Numbered from the stretch's first letter, positions 22,877 to 31,631 are shown. The stretch is 64,000 nucleotides of DNA from Streptomyces achromogenes (GCF_030816715.1 NZ_JAUSYH010000001.1:2232001-2296000); one strand, 5' to 3'. The notes: a model not told the origin generated them from the sequence alone. Program-made: numbers and translations.

Positions 22877-24352
22877 TTACCGCTTGTGGCGCTTCCACGG
22901 TCCGGTGATCGCCAGCATGATGCCCGGCGTCTGGATGTTGGCGTAGAGGGTGTGGCCGTCGGGCGAGAAGGTGACCCCGGTGAACTCGCTGTACTCCGGC
23001 TCGTCCTCGGTGCCGATGTTCAGTTCGTTGCGGGCGATGGGGTAGGTGCGGCCGCTGTCGGTGGCCCCGAAGAGGTGCTGGACGCCCTCGCCGTCCTCGG
23101 CGATGACGAGGCCGCCGTAGGGGGAGACGGTGATGTTGTCGGGGCCGTCGAAGGCGCCGTCGACGGACGGGTCGGGGTTCACCCCGAGCAGCACCTTCAG
23201 GGTCAGCGTGCGGCGCTTGGGGTCGTAGAACCACACGGCGCCGTCGTGCTGCACGGGGCTCTCGTCACGGGCGTAGGAGGAGACGATGTACGTGCCGCCG
23301 TCGGCCCACCACATGCCCTCGAGCTTGCGGGCGCGGGTGACCTGGCCCGCGCTGAACTGCTTGCGGACAGGCACCGTGCGGGCGTCGCGGTCGGGGACGT
23401 CGACCCAGTCGACGCCGTACACCGTGCCGGTCTTGGTGGCGCGGGAGAGGTCGTCGACGAACTTCCCGTTCGCGTCGAAGCACTTGAAGGCCTGCAGGAC
23501 GCCCGCGTCGTCGGCGAGGGTGCGCAGCCTGCCGCGGCCGTGGTGGAAGCCGGCCGGCGGGGTCCAGCGGAAGAGCAGGCCGTTGGGTCCGGAGGCGTCC
23601 TCGGTGAGGTAGGCGTGGCCGCGCCGGGGGTCGATGACGACGGCCTCGTGGGCGTAGCGGCCGAACGCCTTGACCGGCTTGGGAGCGCGGTTGGCGCGGC
23701 GGTCGGCGGGGTCGACCTCGAAGATGTAGCCGTGGTCCTTGGTCATGCCGTTCTGGCCGGCCTTGTCCTCGGTCTCCTCACCGGTGAGCCAGGTGCCCCA
23801 GGGGGTGGTGCCGCCCGCGCAGTTGGTGGAGGTGCCGGCGATGCCGACCCACTCGGCGACGTGCCCGCCGGGGCGCACCTCGACGACCGTGCAGCCGCCC
23901 GAGGCCGCCGGGTCGTAGACCAGGCCCTCGGTCAGCGGCACCGGGTACTGCCAGCCGGAGCGCGGCCCCTTCAGCTCGTGGTTGTTGACGAGCAGGGTCG
24001 CGCCGCGCGGGCCGCAGAAGGCGGCGGTGCCGTCGTGGTTGGACGGGGTGATCTCGCCGGACTCCAGCTTCGTCCTGCCGCTGTACGTGATGACGCGGTA
24101 CTTGAAGCCTGCGGGCAGCGCGAGGAGGCCGTCGGGGTCGGGGATCAGCGGTCCGTAGCCGACCCCGTGGTGCGCGCCGGCCGCCGGCCCCCGCGCCGCG
24201 TCCTCGGCGTGGTCGGCGTTCGCGGTGTGGTCGGCGTCCGTGGCGGCGAGGGCGTTCGGCGCGCTGGCGAGGGCGCCTACGCTGCCCGCCAGCGCGACTC
24301 CCGCGCCGGTGAGGGCGGACTGCCTGGCGAAGTCCCTGCGGGTGAGCGACAT
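22877..24352 (-). CDS. phoX: PhoX-family secreted alkaline phosphatase (DUF839)
   Basis: 491 residues. A Tat signal opens the protein (MSLTRRDFARQ, then a hydrophobic run ending near ALAAT). The DUF839 beta-propeller follows with GTAAFCGPRGATLLVNN, GGTTPWGTWLTGEET and DGPDNITVSPYGG segments typical of PhoX phosphatases, which use calcium and iron and are folded before export. It would release phosphate from organic esters outside the cell. AGGAG precedes the chosen ATG; a longer frame upstream is not needed. A PHO box lies about 70 bases upstream, so induction by PhoP under phosphate starvation is expected. Confidence 0.88.
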   Translation of the reverse strand: MSLTRRDFARQSALTGAGVALAGSVGALASAPNALAATDADHTANADHAEDAARGPAAGAHHGVGYGPLIPDPDGLLALPAGFKYRVITYSGRTKLESGEITPSNHDGTAAFCGPRGATLLVNNHELKGPRSGWQYPVPLTEGLVYDPAASGGCTVVEVRPGGHVAEWVGIAGTSTNCAGGTTPWGTWLTGEETEDKAGQNGMTKDHGYIFEVDPADRRANRAPKPVKAFGRYAHEAVVIDPRRGHAYLTEDASGPNGLLFRWTPPAGFHHGRGRLRTLADDAGVLQAFKCFDANGKFVDDLSRATKTGTVYGVDWVDVPDRDARTVPVRKQFSAGQVTRARKLEGMWWADGGTYIVSSYARDESPVQHDGAVWFYDPKRRTLTLKVLLGVNPDPSVDGAFDGPDNITVSPYGGLVIAEDGEGVQHLFGATDSGRTYPIARNELNIGTEDEPEYSEFTGVTFSPDGHTLYANIQTPGIMLAITGPWKRHKR

Positions 24353-24421
24353 GGTGTGTCTCCTGAGACGGTGATGTGCCGGGGAGGGTGGTGGACCTCG
24401 GTTCGGCGTCACCGTCCCGTC

Positions 24422-24443
24422 CATGCCTGAACGGGAGTTGAAC
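24422..24443 (-). promoter_or_regulatory. PHO box (PhoP site) upstream of phoX
   Basis: Two direct 11-base units read leftward, GTTCAACTCCC and GTTCAGGCATG, matching the Streptomyces PhoP direct-repeat-unit consensus (GTTCA at the start of each 11-mer). It sits 70-91 bases before the phoX start. Confidence 0.68.
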
Positions 24444-24525
24444 GCGGGGCGGCCTCGGGGGACCTGCTTTCATGAATCCGTACGCATCAGGCCACGGAAG
24501 CTCAAAGAGGTCCCCCCGCGAGCGG

Positions 24526-25953
24526 TCAGCCGCCCTGCTGGGAGCGCGCCTTGAAGGCGGCCTTGCGGGCTGCCTTCGCGATGCGCTTGTCGGGGTGCAG
24601 GCGTCCCATCGCCTCGAGGACGTCGGGGGTGGCCGGGTGGTCGACGCGCCAGGCGGCCGCGAAGAACCCGCTGTGCTGCTGCGCCAGTCCCTCGACGAGG
24701 GCCTGCAGTTCCTCGGAGTTGCCCTCGGCGGCGAGCTGTGCGGCCAGGGTGTCGACGGTGAGCCAGAAGACCAGGTCCTCGGAGGGTGCGGGCACGTCCG
24801 TCGCGCCGAGCTCGCTGAGCCAGACGCGGGCCAGGCCGCCGAGTTCGGCGTCGTCGAGGACCTCGCGGACGGCGGGCTCGGCCTGGCCGCCGAGCAGGGA
24901 GAGGGCCTGCTGGCAGCGCAGCCGGCGCAGCGGGGCGCCGGGGTCGGAGCCGCGGGCGGCGGCCAGCAACTCCCGTGCGGCGGCGAGCGGTTCGCGGCGG
25001 GCCAGCCAGTGCTCGGTCTCGGCGAGGGCGGCGCGCGAGCCGTAACCGGCGCTGCCGTCGAGGAGGGCGTCGGCGCCCTTGTCGGCGAGGTCGCCGACGG
25101 CCGGGGCGTCGAAGCCGGCCTCCAGCAGCCGGGCCCGCATGCCGTAGAGGCCGAGCGGGGTGAGGCGGACCATGCCGTAGCGGGTGACGTCGGTCTCGTC
25201 GACCGGGGCGGCGGGCTCCTCGTCGGGGTCCGCCATCAAGGCCTCGTCGACGGGCCGGTAGGCGACGAGGCCGATGGGCTCCAGCAGCCGGAACTGGTCG
25301 TCGAGCCGCATCATCGCGTCGGAGACCTGCTCCAGGACGTCGTTGGTGGGCTCGTCCATGTCTCCGGGCACGAGCATGGAGGCGGCGAGCGCGGGGAGCG
25401 GGACGGGGCCGTCGCCGGGGCCGTCCTCGCTGGCGGTGAGGAGGTAGAGGTTGCCGAGCACGCCGTCGAGGAACTCGGCCTCGGCCTCGGGGTTCCAGTC
25501 GAGCCGGGAGAAGTCGACCTCGCCGCCCTCGTCCATCGCGTCCATCAGCTCGTCCAGGTCGGGGACGGCCGCGTCGGCGAGCACGGTCTCGAGGGCGGCG
25601 AGCCAGACGGCGAGGACGTCGTGCGGGGAGCCGGCGGTGAGCAGGGCCAGTTCCTCGCCTGCCGCGACGGTGCCGGCCTCCTCGTCGACGATCTCCACGA
25701 GGCCGGCGTCCACGGCGACCCGCCAGGCCTCGCTCGCGTAGGCGGCGGCGTCCTCCCCGGTCAGGCCCAGGGACTCGGCGGCGGACGCCAGTTGCTCCTC
25801 GACGAGCCCGCCGCCGGCGTCGACCCGGGTGTCGGGCCCGGCCCAGCGGGCGAGCAGAACGGCCCGGGAGAGCAACGGCGTGGACAGCGCGTCGCGCGCC
25901 AGCTCCGCTTCGGGGTGCAGGCGCACCGGCGGCAGGGGGGAGCTGTCTGACAT
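24526..25953 (-). CDS. Uncharacterised actinobacterial protein with helical repeats
   Basis: 475 residues, cytosolic, rich in Ala, Leu, Asp and Glu. I do not recognise a characterised family. The first third contains acidic loops (MDAMDEGGEVDFSRLDW); the second half is built of short helices with ALA-spaced hydrophobics that look HEAT-like (LRRLRCQQALSLLGGQAEPAVREVLDDAEL). The C-terminus is strongly basic (KRIAKAARKAAFKAR). It sits between the two PHO-box genes and starts divergently from the nuclease, so it could share the phosphate-starvation response; nothing else links it to function. Confidence 0.75.
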   Translation of the reverse strand: MSDSSPLPPVRLHPEAELARDALSTPLLSRAVLLARWAGPDTRVDAGGGLVEEQLASAAESLGLTGEDAAAYASEAWRVAVDAGLVEIVDEEAGTVAAGEELALLTAGSPHDVLAVWLAALETVLADAAVPDLDELMDAMDEGGEVDFSRLDWNPEAEAEFLDGVLGNLYLLTASEDGPGDGPVPLPALAASMLVPGDMDEPTNDVLEQVSDAMMRLDDQFRLLEPIGLVAYRPVDEALMADPDEEPAAPVDETDVTRYGMVRLTPLGLYGMRARLLEAGFDAPAVGDLADKGADALLDGSAGYGSRAALAETEHWLARREPLAAARELLAAARGSDPGAPLRRLRCQQALSLLGGQAEPAVREVLDDAELGGLARVWLSELGATDVPAPSEDLVFWLTVDTLAAQLAAEGNSEELQALVEGLAQQHSGFFAAAWRVDHPATPDVLEAMGRLHPDKRIAKAARKAAFKARSQQGG

Positions 25954-26041
25954 CGGCTGGTTCTCCTAGGCGCTTCGTGCCACCGGCCCGCTGTGGGCAC
26001 GGGGCCACTCAGCCTAGACGGATATGGACGCATGCCGCCCG

Positions 26042-26063
26042 GTTCATCTCCCGGTCAGGTGCC
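26042..26063 (+). promoter_or_regulatory. PHO box upstream of the secreted nuclease
   Basis: Two 11-base direct units, GTTCATCTCCC and GGTCAGGTGCC, fit the PhoP consensus G(G/T)TCAYYY(A/G)(C/G)G with few mismatches. A perfect -35 hexamer TTGACA follows at 26080-26085, with a weaker -10 (GAGATT) 18 bases on. The divergent 475-residue gene starts about 90 bases away and might also respond. Confidence 0.6.
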
Positions 26064-26079
26064 GTACATGGCCGAAACC

Positions 26080-26109
26080 TTGACAAGTGGCCTGAGCAGG
26101 CAGGAGATT
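26080..26109 (+). promoter_or_regulatory. Nuclease promoter candidate
   Basis: -35 TTGACA (perfect), 18-base spacer, -10 GAGATT (weak). It lies 17 bases after the PHO box; the weak -10 fits an activator-dependent promoter. Confidence 0.4.
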
Positions 26110-26162
26110 GACGCGCGTAGAAATCGAATGGACATCTGTTCACTGTATTTTCTACGCGCGTC
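26110..26162 (+). repeat. 14-base perfect inverted repeat in the nuclease leader
   Basis: Left arm 26110-26123 and right arm 26149-26162 (TTTCTACGCGCGTC) with a 25-base AT-richer loop containing GTTCACTG. Placed between the PHO-box promoter and the start codon, it would form a stable mRNA hairpin. Terminator-like in strength but lacks a role there; attenuation, mRNA stabilisation or a protein site are options. Confidence 0.75.
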
Positions 26163-26245
26163 GCGGACCGCCCCACCGGTCGCGGCCCCAGCGTCCCTGC
26201 TCCACCCTCGTCCCGGCGCTCACGTACGTCCCCGGAGGGATTCCG

Positions 26246-28072
26246 TTGCCGAGCAAGAAGTCCGCGCGTCTCGCCGCGCTCACCGTCGCCGCAGTATGTT
26301 CCGCGGCCTCCACCGTCGCCCTGTCCGCACCCGCGCACGCGGAGACGGTGGCCATTCACGACATCCAGGGCACCACCCGGATATCGCCGTACGCCGGCAA
26401 GGCGGTCACGGGTGTGGCCGGAATCGTCACCGGCGTGCGCCCCTACGGTTCGTCCAAGGGGTTCTGGATCCAGGATCCGAACCCGGACGCCGACCCGGCC
26501 ACCAGTGAGGGCGTCTTCGTCTTCACCAGCTCCGCCCCCAAGGTCGCCGTCGGCGACTCCGTCACGGTCACCGGCACGGTGTCGGAGTTCGTGCCCGGCG
26601 GCACGTCCACCGGCAACCAGTCGATCACGGAGATCACCAAGCCGACGGTCACGGTCGTCTCCGGCGGCAACGCGGTCCCGGCGGCGACCGTCGTGAACGC
26701 GCGGTCGGTCCCGGCCGCCTACACCCCCGCCGGCGACGCCGCGGCGGCGAACTCGGTCAACGGCCTGACGCTGCGGCCCGGCACGTACGCCCTGGACTAC
26801 TACGAGTCCCTCGAGGGCATGAACGTCCAGGTCGCCGACGCCCGCGTGGTCACCGCCACCGACCCGTACACCGAGCTGTGGGTCACGGTGAAACCGCGGG
26901 AGAACACCAGCCGCCGAGGCGGCACGCTGTACGGCTCCTACACCTCGCAGAACACCGGCCGGCTGCAGATCCAGTCGCTCGGCGCGACGGCCGACTTCCC
27001 CGTCGCGAACGTCGGCGACACCCTCACCGGCGTCACCGCGGGCCCGCTGGACTACAACCAGTTCGGCGGCTACACGCTCGTCGCGAACCAGCTCGGCGCG
27101 CTCAAGAGCGGCGGCCTGCAGCGGGAGACGACGCAGAAGCAGAAGAAGAACGAGCTGGCGGTCGCGACGTACAACGTCGAGAACCTCGACCCGTCGGACG
27201 CCACGTTCGAGGAGCACGCCGCCGCGATCGTGAACAACCTGAAGTCGCCCGACATCGTGTCCCTGGAGGAGATCCAGGACGACAACGGCGCGACCAACGA
27301 CGGCACGGTCGCCGCCGACGTCACGGTCGGCAAGCTGATCGACGCGATCGTGGCCGCCGGCGGCCCGAAGTACGACTGGCGCTCGATCGACCCCGTGAAC
27401 AACGCGGACGGCGGCGAGCCGGGCGGCAACATCCGCCAGGTGTTCCTGTTCAACCCGCAGCGGGTGTCCTTCACCGACCGCGCGGGCGGCGACGCCACCA
27501 CGGCCGTCGCCGTCTCCAAGGTGCGCGGCAAGGCGCAGCTCAGCGCCTCCCCCGGCCGGATCGCGCCCGCCGACGCGGCCTGGGCGAACAGCCGCAAGCC
27601 GCTGGCCGGCGAGTTCGTCTTCCGCGGCCGTACGGTCTTCGTGATCGCCAACCACTTCAACTCCAAGGGCGGCGACCAGGGGCTGACCTCGCAGTACCAG
27701 CCGGTGGCACGCAGCTCGGAGGTCCAGCGCCACCAGCAGGCGACGCTGGTCAACGCGTTCGTCAAGGACATCCTCGACGTACAGAAGAACGCGGACGTCG
27801 TCGCGCTCGGCGACATCAACGACTTCGAGTTCTCCGGCACGGCGCAGATCCTCGAGAGCGACGGCGCGCTGTGGTCGGCGATCAAGTCGCTGCCCCGCAG
27901 CGAGCGCTACAGCTACGACTACCAGGGCAACCAGCAGGTCCTGGACCAGATCCTGGTGAGCCCGTCGATCCGGCGCGGCTGCGGCTTCGCGTACGACAGC
28001 GTGCACATCAACTCGGAGTTCCACGACCAGATCAGCGACCACGACCCGCAGGTGCTGCGCTTCGAGCCGTGA
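26246..28072 (+). CDS. Secreted endonuclease/exonuclease/phosphatase-family nuclease
   Basis: 608 residues from a TTG with GGAGGG seven bases upstream; the longer frame lacks a ribosome site and would bury the signal peptide. The signal is MPSKKSARLAAL... cleaved after AHA near residue 32. An OB-like/lamin-type N-terminal part is followed by the EEP nuclease domain from about 300: NVENLDP, SLEEIQDDNG, ANHFNSKGGDQG, LGDINDFEFSG and the final SDHDPQ, which together give the metal and catalytic residues. It would degrade extracellular DNA or RNA to release phosphate. The PHO box and its neighbour phoX agree with a phosphate-scavenging role. Confidence 0.9.
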   Translation: MPSKKSARLAALTVAAVCSAASTVALSAPAHAETVAIHDIQGTTRISPYAGKAVTGVAGIVTGVRPYGSSKGFWIQDPNPDADPATSEGVFVFTSSAPKVAVGDSVTVTGTVSEFVPGGTSTGNQSITEITKPTVTVVSGGNAVPAATVVNARSVPAAYTPAGDAAAANSVNGLTLRPGTYALDYYESLEGMNVQVADARVVTATDPYTELWVTVKPRENTSRRGGTLYGSYTSQNTGRLQIQSLGATADFPVANVGDTLTGVTAGPLDYNQFGGYTLVANQLGALKSGGLQRETTQKQKKNELAVATYNVENLDPSDATFEEHAAAIVNNLKSPDIVSLEEIQDDNGATNDGTVAADVTVGKLIDAIVAAGGPKYDWRSIDPVNNADGGEPGGNIRQVFLFNPQRVSFTDRAGGDATTAVAVSKVRGKAQLSASPGRIAPADAAWANSRKPLAGEFVFRGRTVFVIANHFNSKGGDQGLTSQYQPVARSSEVQRHQQATLVNAFVKDILDVQKNADVVALGDINDFEFSGTAQILESDGALWSAIKSLPRSERYSYDYQGNQQVLDQILVSPSIRRGCGFAYDSVHINSEFHDQISDHDPQVLRFEP

Positions 28073-28084
28073 CCGACGGCGCGG

Positions 28085-28816
28085 TCAGGGCCGGCTGAAC
28101 ACGCCGTTCAGCCAGCCCTGCCACGCCTTCCCGGTCGCCTCGGCGTCGGCGTCCGGCGCGAAGTCGTGGACGCTGACGCCGACCGGGGCGCCCCAGCGGC
28201 CGCGGCCGAAGACACGGATGAGGGCGGTGCCGGTGCGCAGTCCGAGGAAGTACGGGTTGCGGTAGTCCAGCACGGCGTCGAACTCCTGCGGCCCGCGCAC
28301 GGTCACCCGGGCGCCCCGGTCGTCGTCCGCCGAGAGGCCGAGCGCCGCGCCGACGGCGGCGAGCGCCTCGGACGTGGCCGACGCCTCGGGGCCCTCGGCC
28401 GAGGCGAAGGTCACCGGCCGGGGCGCGAAGTGCGTGAGGTACTCGCGCAGGGTGTGCAGATAGAAGTCGGTGTGCTTGGCCGCGCCGTCGTACTGGTTGT
28501 CCCAGTCGTCCGTGAAGATGCCGCTGTGCACATAGCGCACCCAGGCCCGCCGTCCGCCGTCGCGCGCCTCGATGACGTGCTCGAGCTGGTTCGCGCTCTG
28601 GGCGCCGAAACCGACGTTCTCGCTGCGGACGGTGAGGTGGTGCGGCGGGTCCCAGGCGGTGACGGTCGAACCGAAGGCGGCGGCGCCGCCCACCCGCGGC
28701 TCGGGCGGGTCCATCGGCCACAGATAGGCGCCGGTGCCGTGGGTGACCGCCTCCCACACCTGCTCCGGGGTGGCGTCGACCTCGAACTCGCTGACGATCT
28801 CGAATTCCTTGGACAT
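28085..28816 (-). CDS. SRPBCC (AHSA1/START-like) domain protein
   Basis: 243 residues. The helix-grip fold is recognisable from MSKEFEIVSEFEVDATPEQVWEAVT at the start, GGAAAFGSTVTAWDPP near 43-58 and the AWVRYVHSGIF segment. Such proteins bind hydrophobic small molecules or act as chaperone co-factors (Aha1-like); the ligand is unknown. It is 16 bases downstream of an ArsR-type regulator gene with the same direction, the common actinobacterial ArsR-SRPBCC pair, so expression is probably repressed by that regulator. Confidence 0.85.
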   Translation of the reverse strand: MSKEFEIVSEFEVDATPEQVWEAVTHGTGAYLWPMDPPEPRVGGAAAFGSTVTAWDPPHHLTVRSENVGFGAQSANQLEHVIEARDGGRRAWVRYVHSGIFTDDWDNQYDGAAKHTDFYLHTLREYLTHFAPRPVTFASAEGPEASATSEALAAVGAALGLSADDDRGARVTVRGPQEFDAVLDYRNPYFLGLRTGTALIRVFGRGRWGAPVGVSVHDFAPDADAEATGKAWQGWLNGVFSRP

Positions 28817-28832
28817 GGTGAGCTCCTGCTGC

Positions 28833-29444
28833 CTATCGGTCCAGTTCGGGGGTCTGCTGCTGGTCCTTGACCGTCGGATGCACGGCGACGACGATCCGGT
28901 GATCGCGGCCGCCCTCCGCGTCAGGGGCGTCGTACTTGCGGATCAAGGCGCCGACGCCGGCCGTCAACTCCTGGATGAACGCGGCCCGTTCCGCCGCCGA
29001 GGCGAAGCGCACCTCGCCGTCCAGGGCGAAGGTCGCCAGCCGCCGGCGGGCCTTGGCGGCCCCGGTGATCAGCGAACCGACGTCCCTGACCAGCCGGGCG
29101 CCGAGGGCGAGCATCCACCGGGCGGAGAGCTGGTCGCGGAAGCGGTCCGGGTCGGGCTGCACCTGGGCGAGGGCGAGCGGCGAGATCACGTACGACGCCG
29201 CGGTCGCCCGCATCAGCCGCTCGGTGACGTTGCCCTTGCGTCGCTCGCCGGCCAACTCGACCAGGCCGTGCCGCTCCAGCGACTTCAGGTGGTAGTTCAC
29301 CTTCTGCCGCGGCAGCCCGACCTTCCCGGCCAGCATCGCGGCCGACGCGGGTCCGGCGGCCAGCTCGGCGAGCAGTCGGGCCCGTATGGGGTCCAGGGAG
29401 GCGGCTGCGGCCTCGGGGTCCTCGATCACGGTGACGTCCAGCAT
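28833..29444 (-). CDS. ArsR-type winged-helix regulator (HTH_20)
   Basis: 203 residues. The winged helix lies at about 15-75 (SAAMLAGKVGLPRQKVNYHLKSLERHGL) and there are no metal-binding cysteines, so it is not a metal sensor. The rest is a helical C-terminal region with ISPLALAQVQPDPDRFRDQL. It leads the two-gene unit with the SRPBCC gene. A perfect 10-base inverted repeat 15-54 bases before its start is an obvious autoregulatory site. Confidence 0.88.
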   Translation of the reverse strand: MLDVTVIEDPEAAAASLDPIRARLLAELAAGPASAAMLAGKVGLPRQKVNYHLKSLERHGLVELAGERRKGNVTERLMRATAASYVISPLALAQVQPDPDRFRDQLSARWMLALGARLVRDVGSLITGAAKARRRLATFALDGEVRFASAAERAAFIQELTAGVGALIRKYDAPDAEGGRDHRIVVAVHPTVKDQQQTPELDR

Positions 29445-29458
29445 GCGTCCACCGTCTC

Positions 29459-29498
29459 ACCGAAAACTTTTTTTGTCCAGGAGGTTCGAGTTTTCGGT
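29459..29498. promoter_or_regulatory. ArsR-type operator: ACCGAAAACT-N20-AGTTTTCGGT
   Basis: Perfect 10-base arms, AT-rich against a GC-rich background, separated by 20 bases that include a run of seven T. It lies directly upstream of the regulator start. Probably the binding site for the regulator dimer or pair of dimers. Confidence 0.6.
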
Positions 29499-29556
29499 TG
29501 GAGGGCGGGCGTGGGCCGACCGCGGGACGGGCGGGCGGGGGCGGCGGCGGGCACGA

Positions 29557-29598
29557 CCGAGGCCCGGCACCCCGGCGGTTCGGGGTGCCGGGCCTCGG
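29557..29598 (-). terminator. Strong hairpin terminator downstream of the DUF3618-like gene
   Basis: 18-base perfect stem with loop GCGGTT. It stands between the DUF3618-like stop and the ArsR promoter, so it would end leftward transcription from the DUF3618-like gene. Confidence 0.75.
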
Positions 29599-29700
29599 CC
29601 ACCCGGCGGCAGGAAGGGCAGCGGGAGACGGGCAGCAGGCGGCGGGCGGGGGCACGCGGGGGCGACGGGAGACGGGCAGCAGGCGGCAGGCGGCAGGCAG

Positions 29701-29742
29701 CGGGCAGCGGGCAGCGGGCAGCGGGCAGCGGGCAGCGGGCAG
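29701..29742. repeat. Six tandem copies of CGGGCAG
   Basis: Perfect heptamers, with degenerate GGCAGGC copies on the left. The remainder of the 320-base gene-free stretch 29445-29764 holds this repeat, the terminator hairpin and the ArsR operator and nothing else that I can see. Confidence 0.85.
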
Positions 29743-29764
29743 CCGATCGAACTCGGCAGGCCGG

Positions 29765-30262
29765 TCACCGCCTCACCCGGCTCCTCCCGATCGCCCCGGC
29801 CGCCACCAGTGTCACGGCCGCCGCACCCGCGAGCACCGCCGGTCGCGGACGCCGCAGCGCGAACGGGAGGTCGGCGTGCGCGGCGCGCAGGGGGTGCGCG
29901 GCGCGTGTGATGTGCGCGGTGCGCGCCGTGCGCCGCAAGGTCGGGTGCGTCGTGCGTGCAGCGTGCACCGCCCGGCGTGACGGCATCTGCGCGACGGCCG
30001 CCAGGGCGCTTGCGCGGCTCGCACGCCCGTCCCCCGCACGGCCGGGACGGCCCGCCCGGTCCCGCAGGTGCCGCCTGGCCTGGGACGCCGTGCTGCGCAG
30101 CTGCACGCTCACCGCGCCGGCTCGGTCCAGGAGGTCGGCGGCGCGGGCGCCGGCGCGGCCGCGCACATCGGCCCTGGTCATCAACTCCCCTGCCGCAGAG
30201 CCCAGTTGCCGCCCGGCTCGCTCGATCTGCCGACGCAGGCCCGCAGCCGTACTGTCCGTCAT
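29765..30262 (-). CDS. DUF3618-like membrane-anchored small protein
   Basis: 165 residues from an ATG preceded by GGAGAGGGG. The N-terminus (AAGLRRQIERAGRQLGSAAGELMTRADVRGRA) has the helical pattern of DUF3618 proteins. A very Arg/Ala/His-rich middle follows, then one C-terminal hydrophobic segment (RPAVLAGAAAVTLVAAGAIG) and a basic end. DUF3618 genes often belong to osmotic/general-stress sets. A sigma-B-like promoter is possible upstream (GGAT, 15 bases, GGGTAC reading leftward at 30384-30408). The low-complexity middle makes the reading less certain than usual. Confidence 0.65.
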   Translation of the reverse strand: MTDSTAAGLRRQIERAGRQLGSAAGELMTRADVRGRAGARAADLLDRAGAVSVQLRSTASQARRHLRDRAGRPGRAGDGRASRASALAAVAQMPSRRAVHAARTTHPTLRRTARTAHITRAAHPLRAAHADLPFALRRPRPAVLAGAAAVTLVAAGAIGRSRVRR

Positions 30263-30493
30263 CGACGCACCCCTCTCCTGTATCTCGGCGAGTTCGGCCC
30301 CGATACCACCTGGAGAGGCGCCCCGGGGCGGGCGGCGCGCCGGGTCGGGGCACTCCGCCTCCTGTGAATTCCGATACCTCCGGGTACCCCGGCCGCCCCC
30401 AGCCATCCCCACGCCCACGACGACCCTCGACGCGGCTCCCCAGCCCCACTCCACCACGTAGCATTGCTTACACATATCTCACAGAAGAATTAA

Positions 30494-30505
30494 GTGGAGC
30501 TTCAC
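30494..30505. promoter_or_regulatory. Imperfect dyad GTGGAGCTTCAC before dapA
   Basis: 10 of 12 bases are palindromic, located in an unusually AT-rich stretch (30463-30493) that is the likely dapA promoter. Could be a MerR-like or other operator; no regulator is indicated. Confidence 0.35.
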
Positions 30506-30529
30506 GATCTCCGGGCCGAGACTACGCGT

Positions 30530-31486
30530 ATGACGAAGCCCGCCACGCCCCCGGCTCCCGCCCCCGCCCACGCCCCCGCCGACTCCACCCACCCCACCGC
30601 CCCCGCCACCCCCGCCTTCGGACGCGCGCTCTGCGCGATGATCACCCCGTTCAGCGGCTCCGGCGGGCTCGACCTCGACGGTGCGCAGCGGCTGGCGGAC
30701 CGCCTGGTGTCCGCGGGCTGCGACGGGCTGGTGCTCTCCGGCACCACGGGCGAGTCGCCGACCACCTCGGACACCGAGAAGGCGGAGCTGGTGCGGGCGG
30801 TGCGGGACGCGGTGGGCGCGCGGGCGACGATCGTGGCGGGAGTGGGCACCTTCGACACCCGGCACACCGTGGAGCTCGCCTCGGACGCCGAGAAGGCGGG
30901 CGCGGACGGCGTGCTGGTGGTCAGCCCGTACTACAGCCTGCCGCCGCAGGACGCCCTCGAGGCGCACTTCCGGGAGGTCGCGGACGCCTGCGCTCTGCCC
31001 GTGATGCTGTACGACATCCCCGGCCGTACCGGCGTCCGGATCGAGCCGGACACGCTGATCCGGCTCGCCGAGCACCCGAGGATCGTCGCGGTCAAGGACT
31101 GCTCCGCCGACTTCCTGGGCGCGCAGAAGGTGCTCGCCCGCACCGCGTTGGCGTACTACGCGGGCTGCGACGAACACAACCTCGCCCTTTACGCGGTCGG
31201 CGCGGCCGGATACGTCAGCACGGTCGCGAACGCGGTCCCGGAGCACATGCGCGCCGTCCTGGACGCGTTCGACGCGGGCGACACCGCCGAAGCCGCCCGG
31301 CTCCAGCGGCGGACCGCGGAACTGGTGGAGTCGATGATGGCGTCGGGTCTGCCGGGAGCCGTCACCGCCAAGGCGCTGCTCGGCGATCTGGGACTGCCGG
31401 CCGGTCCGGTCCGTCCACCGCTGCGGCCCGCCGGCCGCGACACGGTCGCCGGGCTGCGCGCCGCCCACGACCGGCTGACAGCCTGA
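30530..31486 (+). CDS. dapA: 4-hydroxy-tetrahydrodipicolinate synthase
   Basis: 318 residues. It condenses pyruvate with aspartate semialdehyde, the first committed step to lysine and diaminopimelate. All key residues are present: GTTGE at 71-75, Tyr135 (SPYYSLP), Tyr161 and Arg166 (YDIPGRTG) and the Schiff base Lys189 (VAVKD). An extra Pro/Ala-rich N-terminus of about 30 residues precedes the barrel and is unusual. The start ATG has no clear ribosome site, so a leaderless or slightly different start is possible. dapD lies about 1 kb away on the other strand. It differs from the two sugar-acid barrel paralogues in the left half of the window by retaining the Arg of the carboxylate pocket. Confidence 0.9.
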   Translation: MTKPATPPAPAPAHAPADSTHPTAPATPAFGRALCAMITPFSGSGGLDLDGAQRLADRLVSAGCDGLVLSGTTGESPTTSDTEKAELVRAVRDAVGARATIVAGVGTFDTRHTVELASDAEKAGADGVLVVSPYYSLPPQDALEAHFREVADACALPVMLYDIPGRTGVRIEPDTLIRLAEHPRIVAVKDCSADFLGAQKVLARTALAYYAGCDEHNLALYAVGAAGYVSTVANAVPEHMRAVLDAFDAGDTAEAARLQRRTAELVESMMASGLPGAVTAKALLGDLGLPAGPVRPPLRPAGRDTVAGLRAAHDRLTA

Positions 31487-31631
31487 CCGCGCCCGCCTCC
31501 ACGGAGGGCTCCCGGCGGACCCGGCCGAGGCTCCACACCCGCCCGCCTCCCCGCCTTGCGATGCGCCTGCGGCCTCACGGAAGCCCGGAATTCCCCGGCG
31601 GGCGCGCGGCCGTGTTGCGTACGGTGGCCTC

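Noticed and set aside
26108..26245. Longer N-terminus of the secreted nuclease
   Set aside because: It would run through the hairpin and lacks a ribosome site; the TTG start has one and exposes a clean signal peptide.
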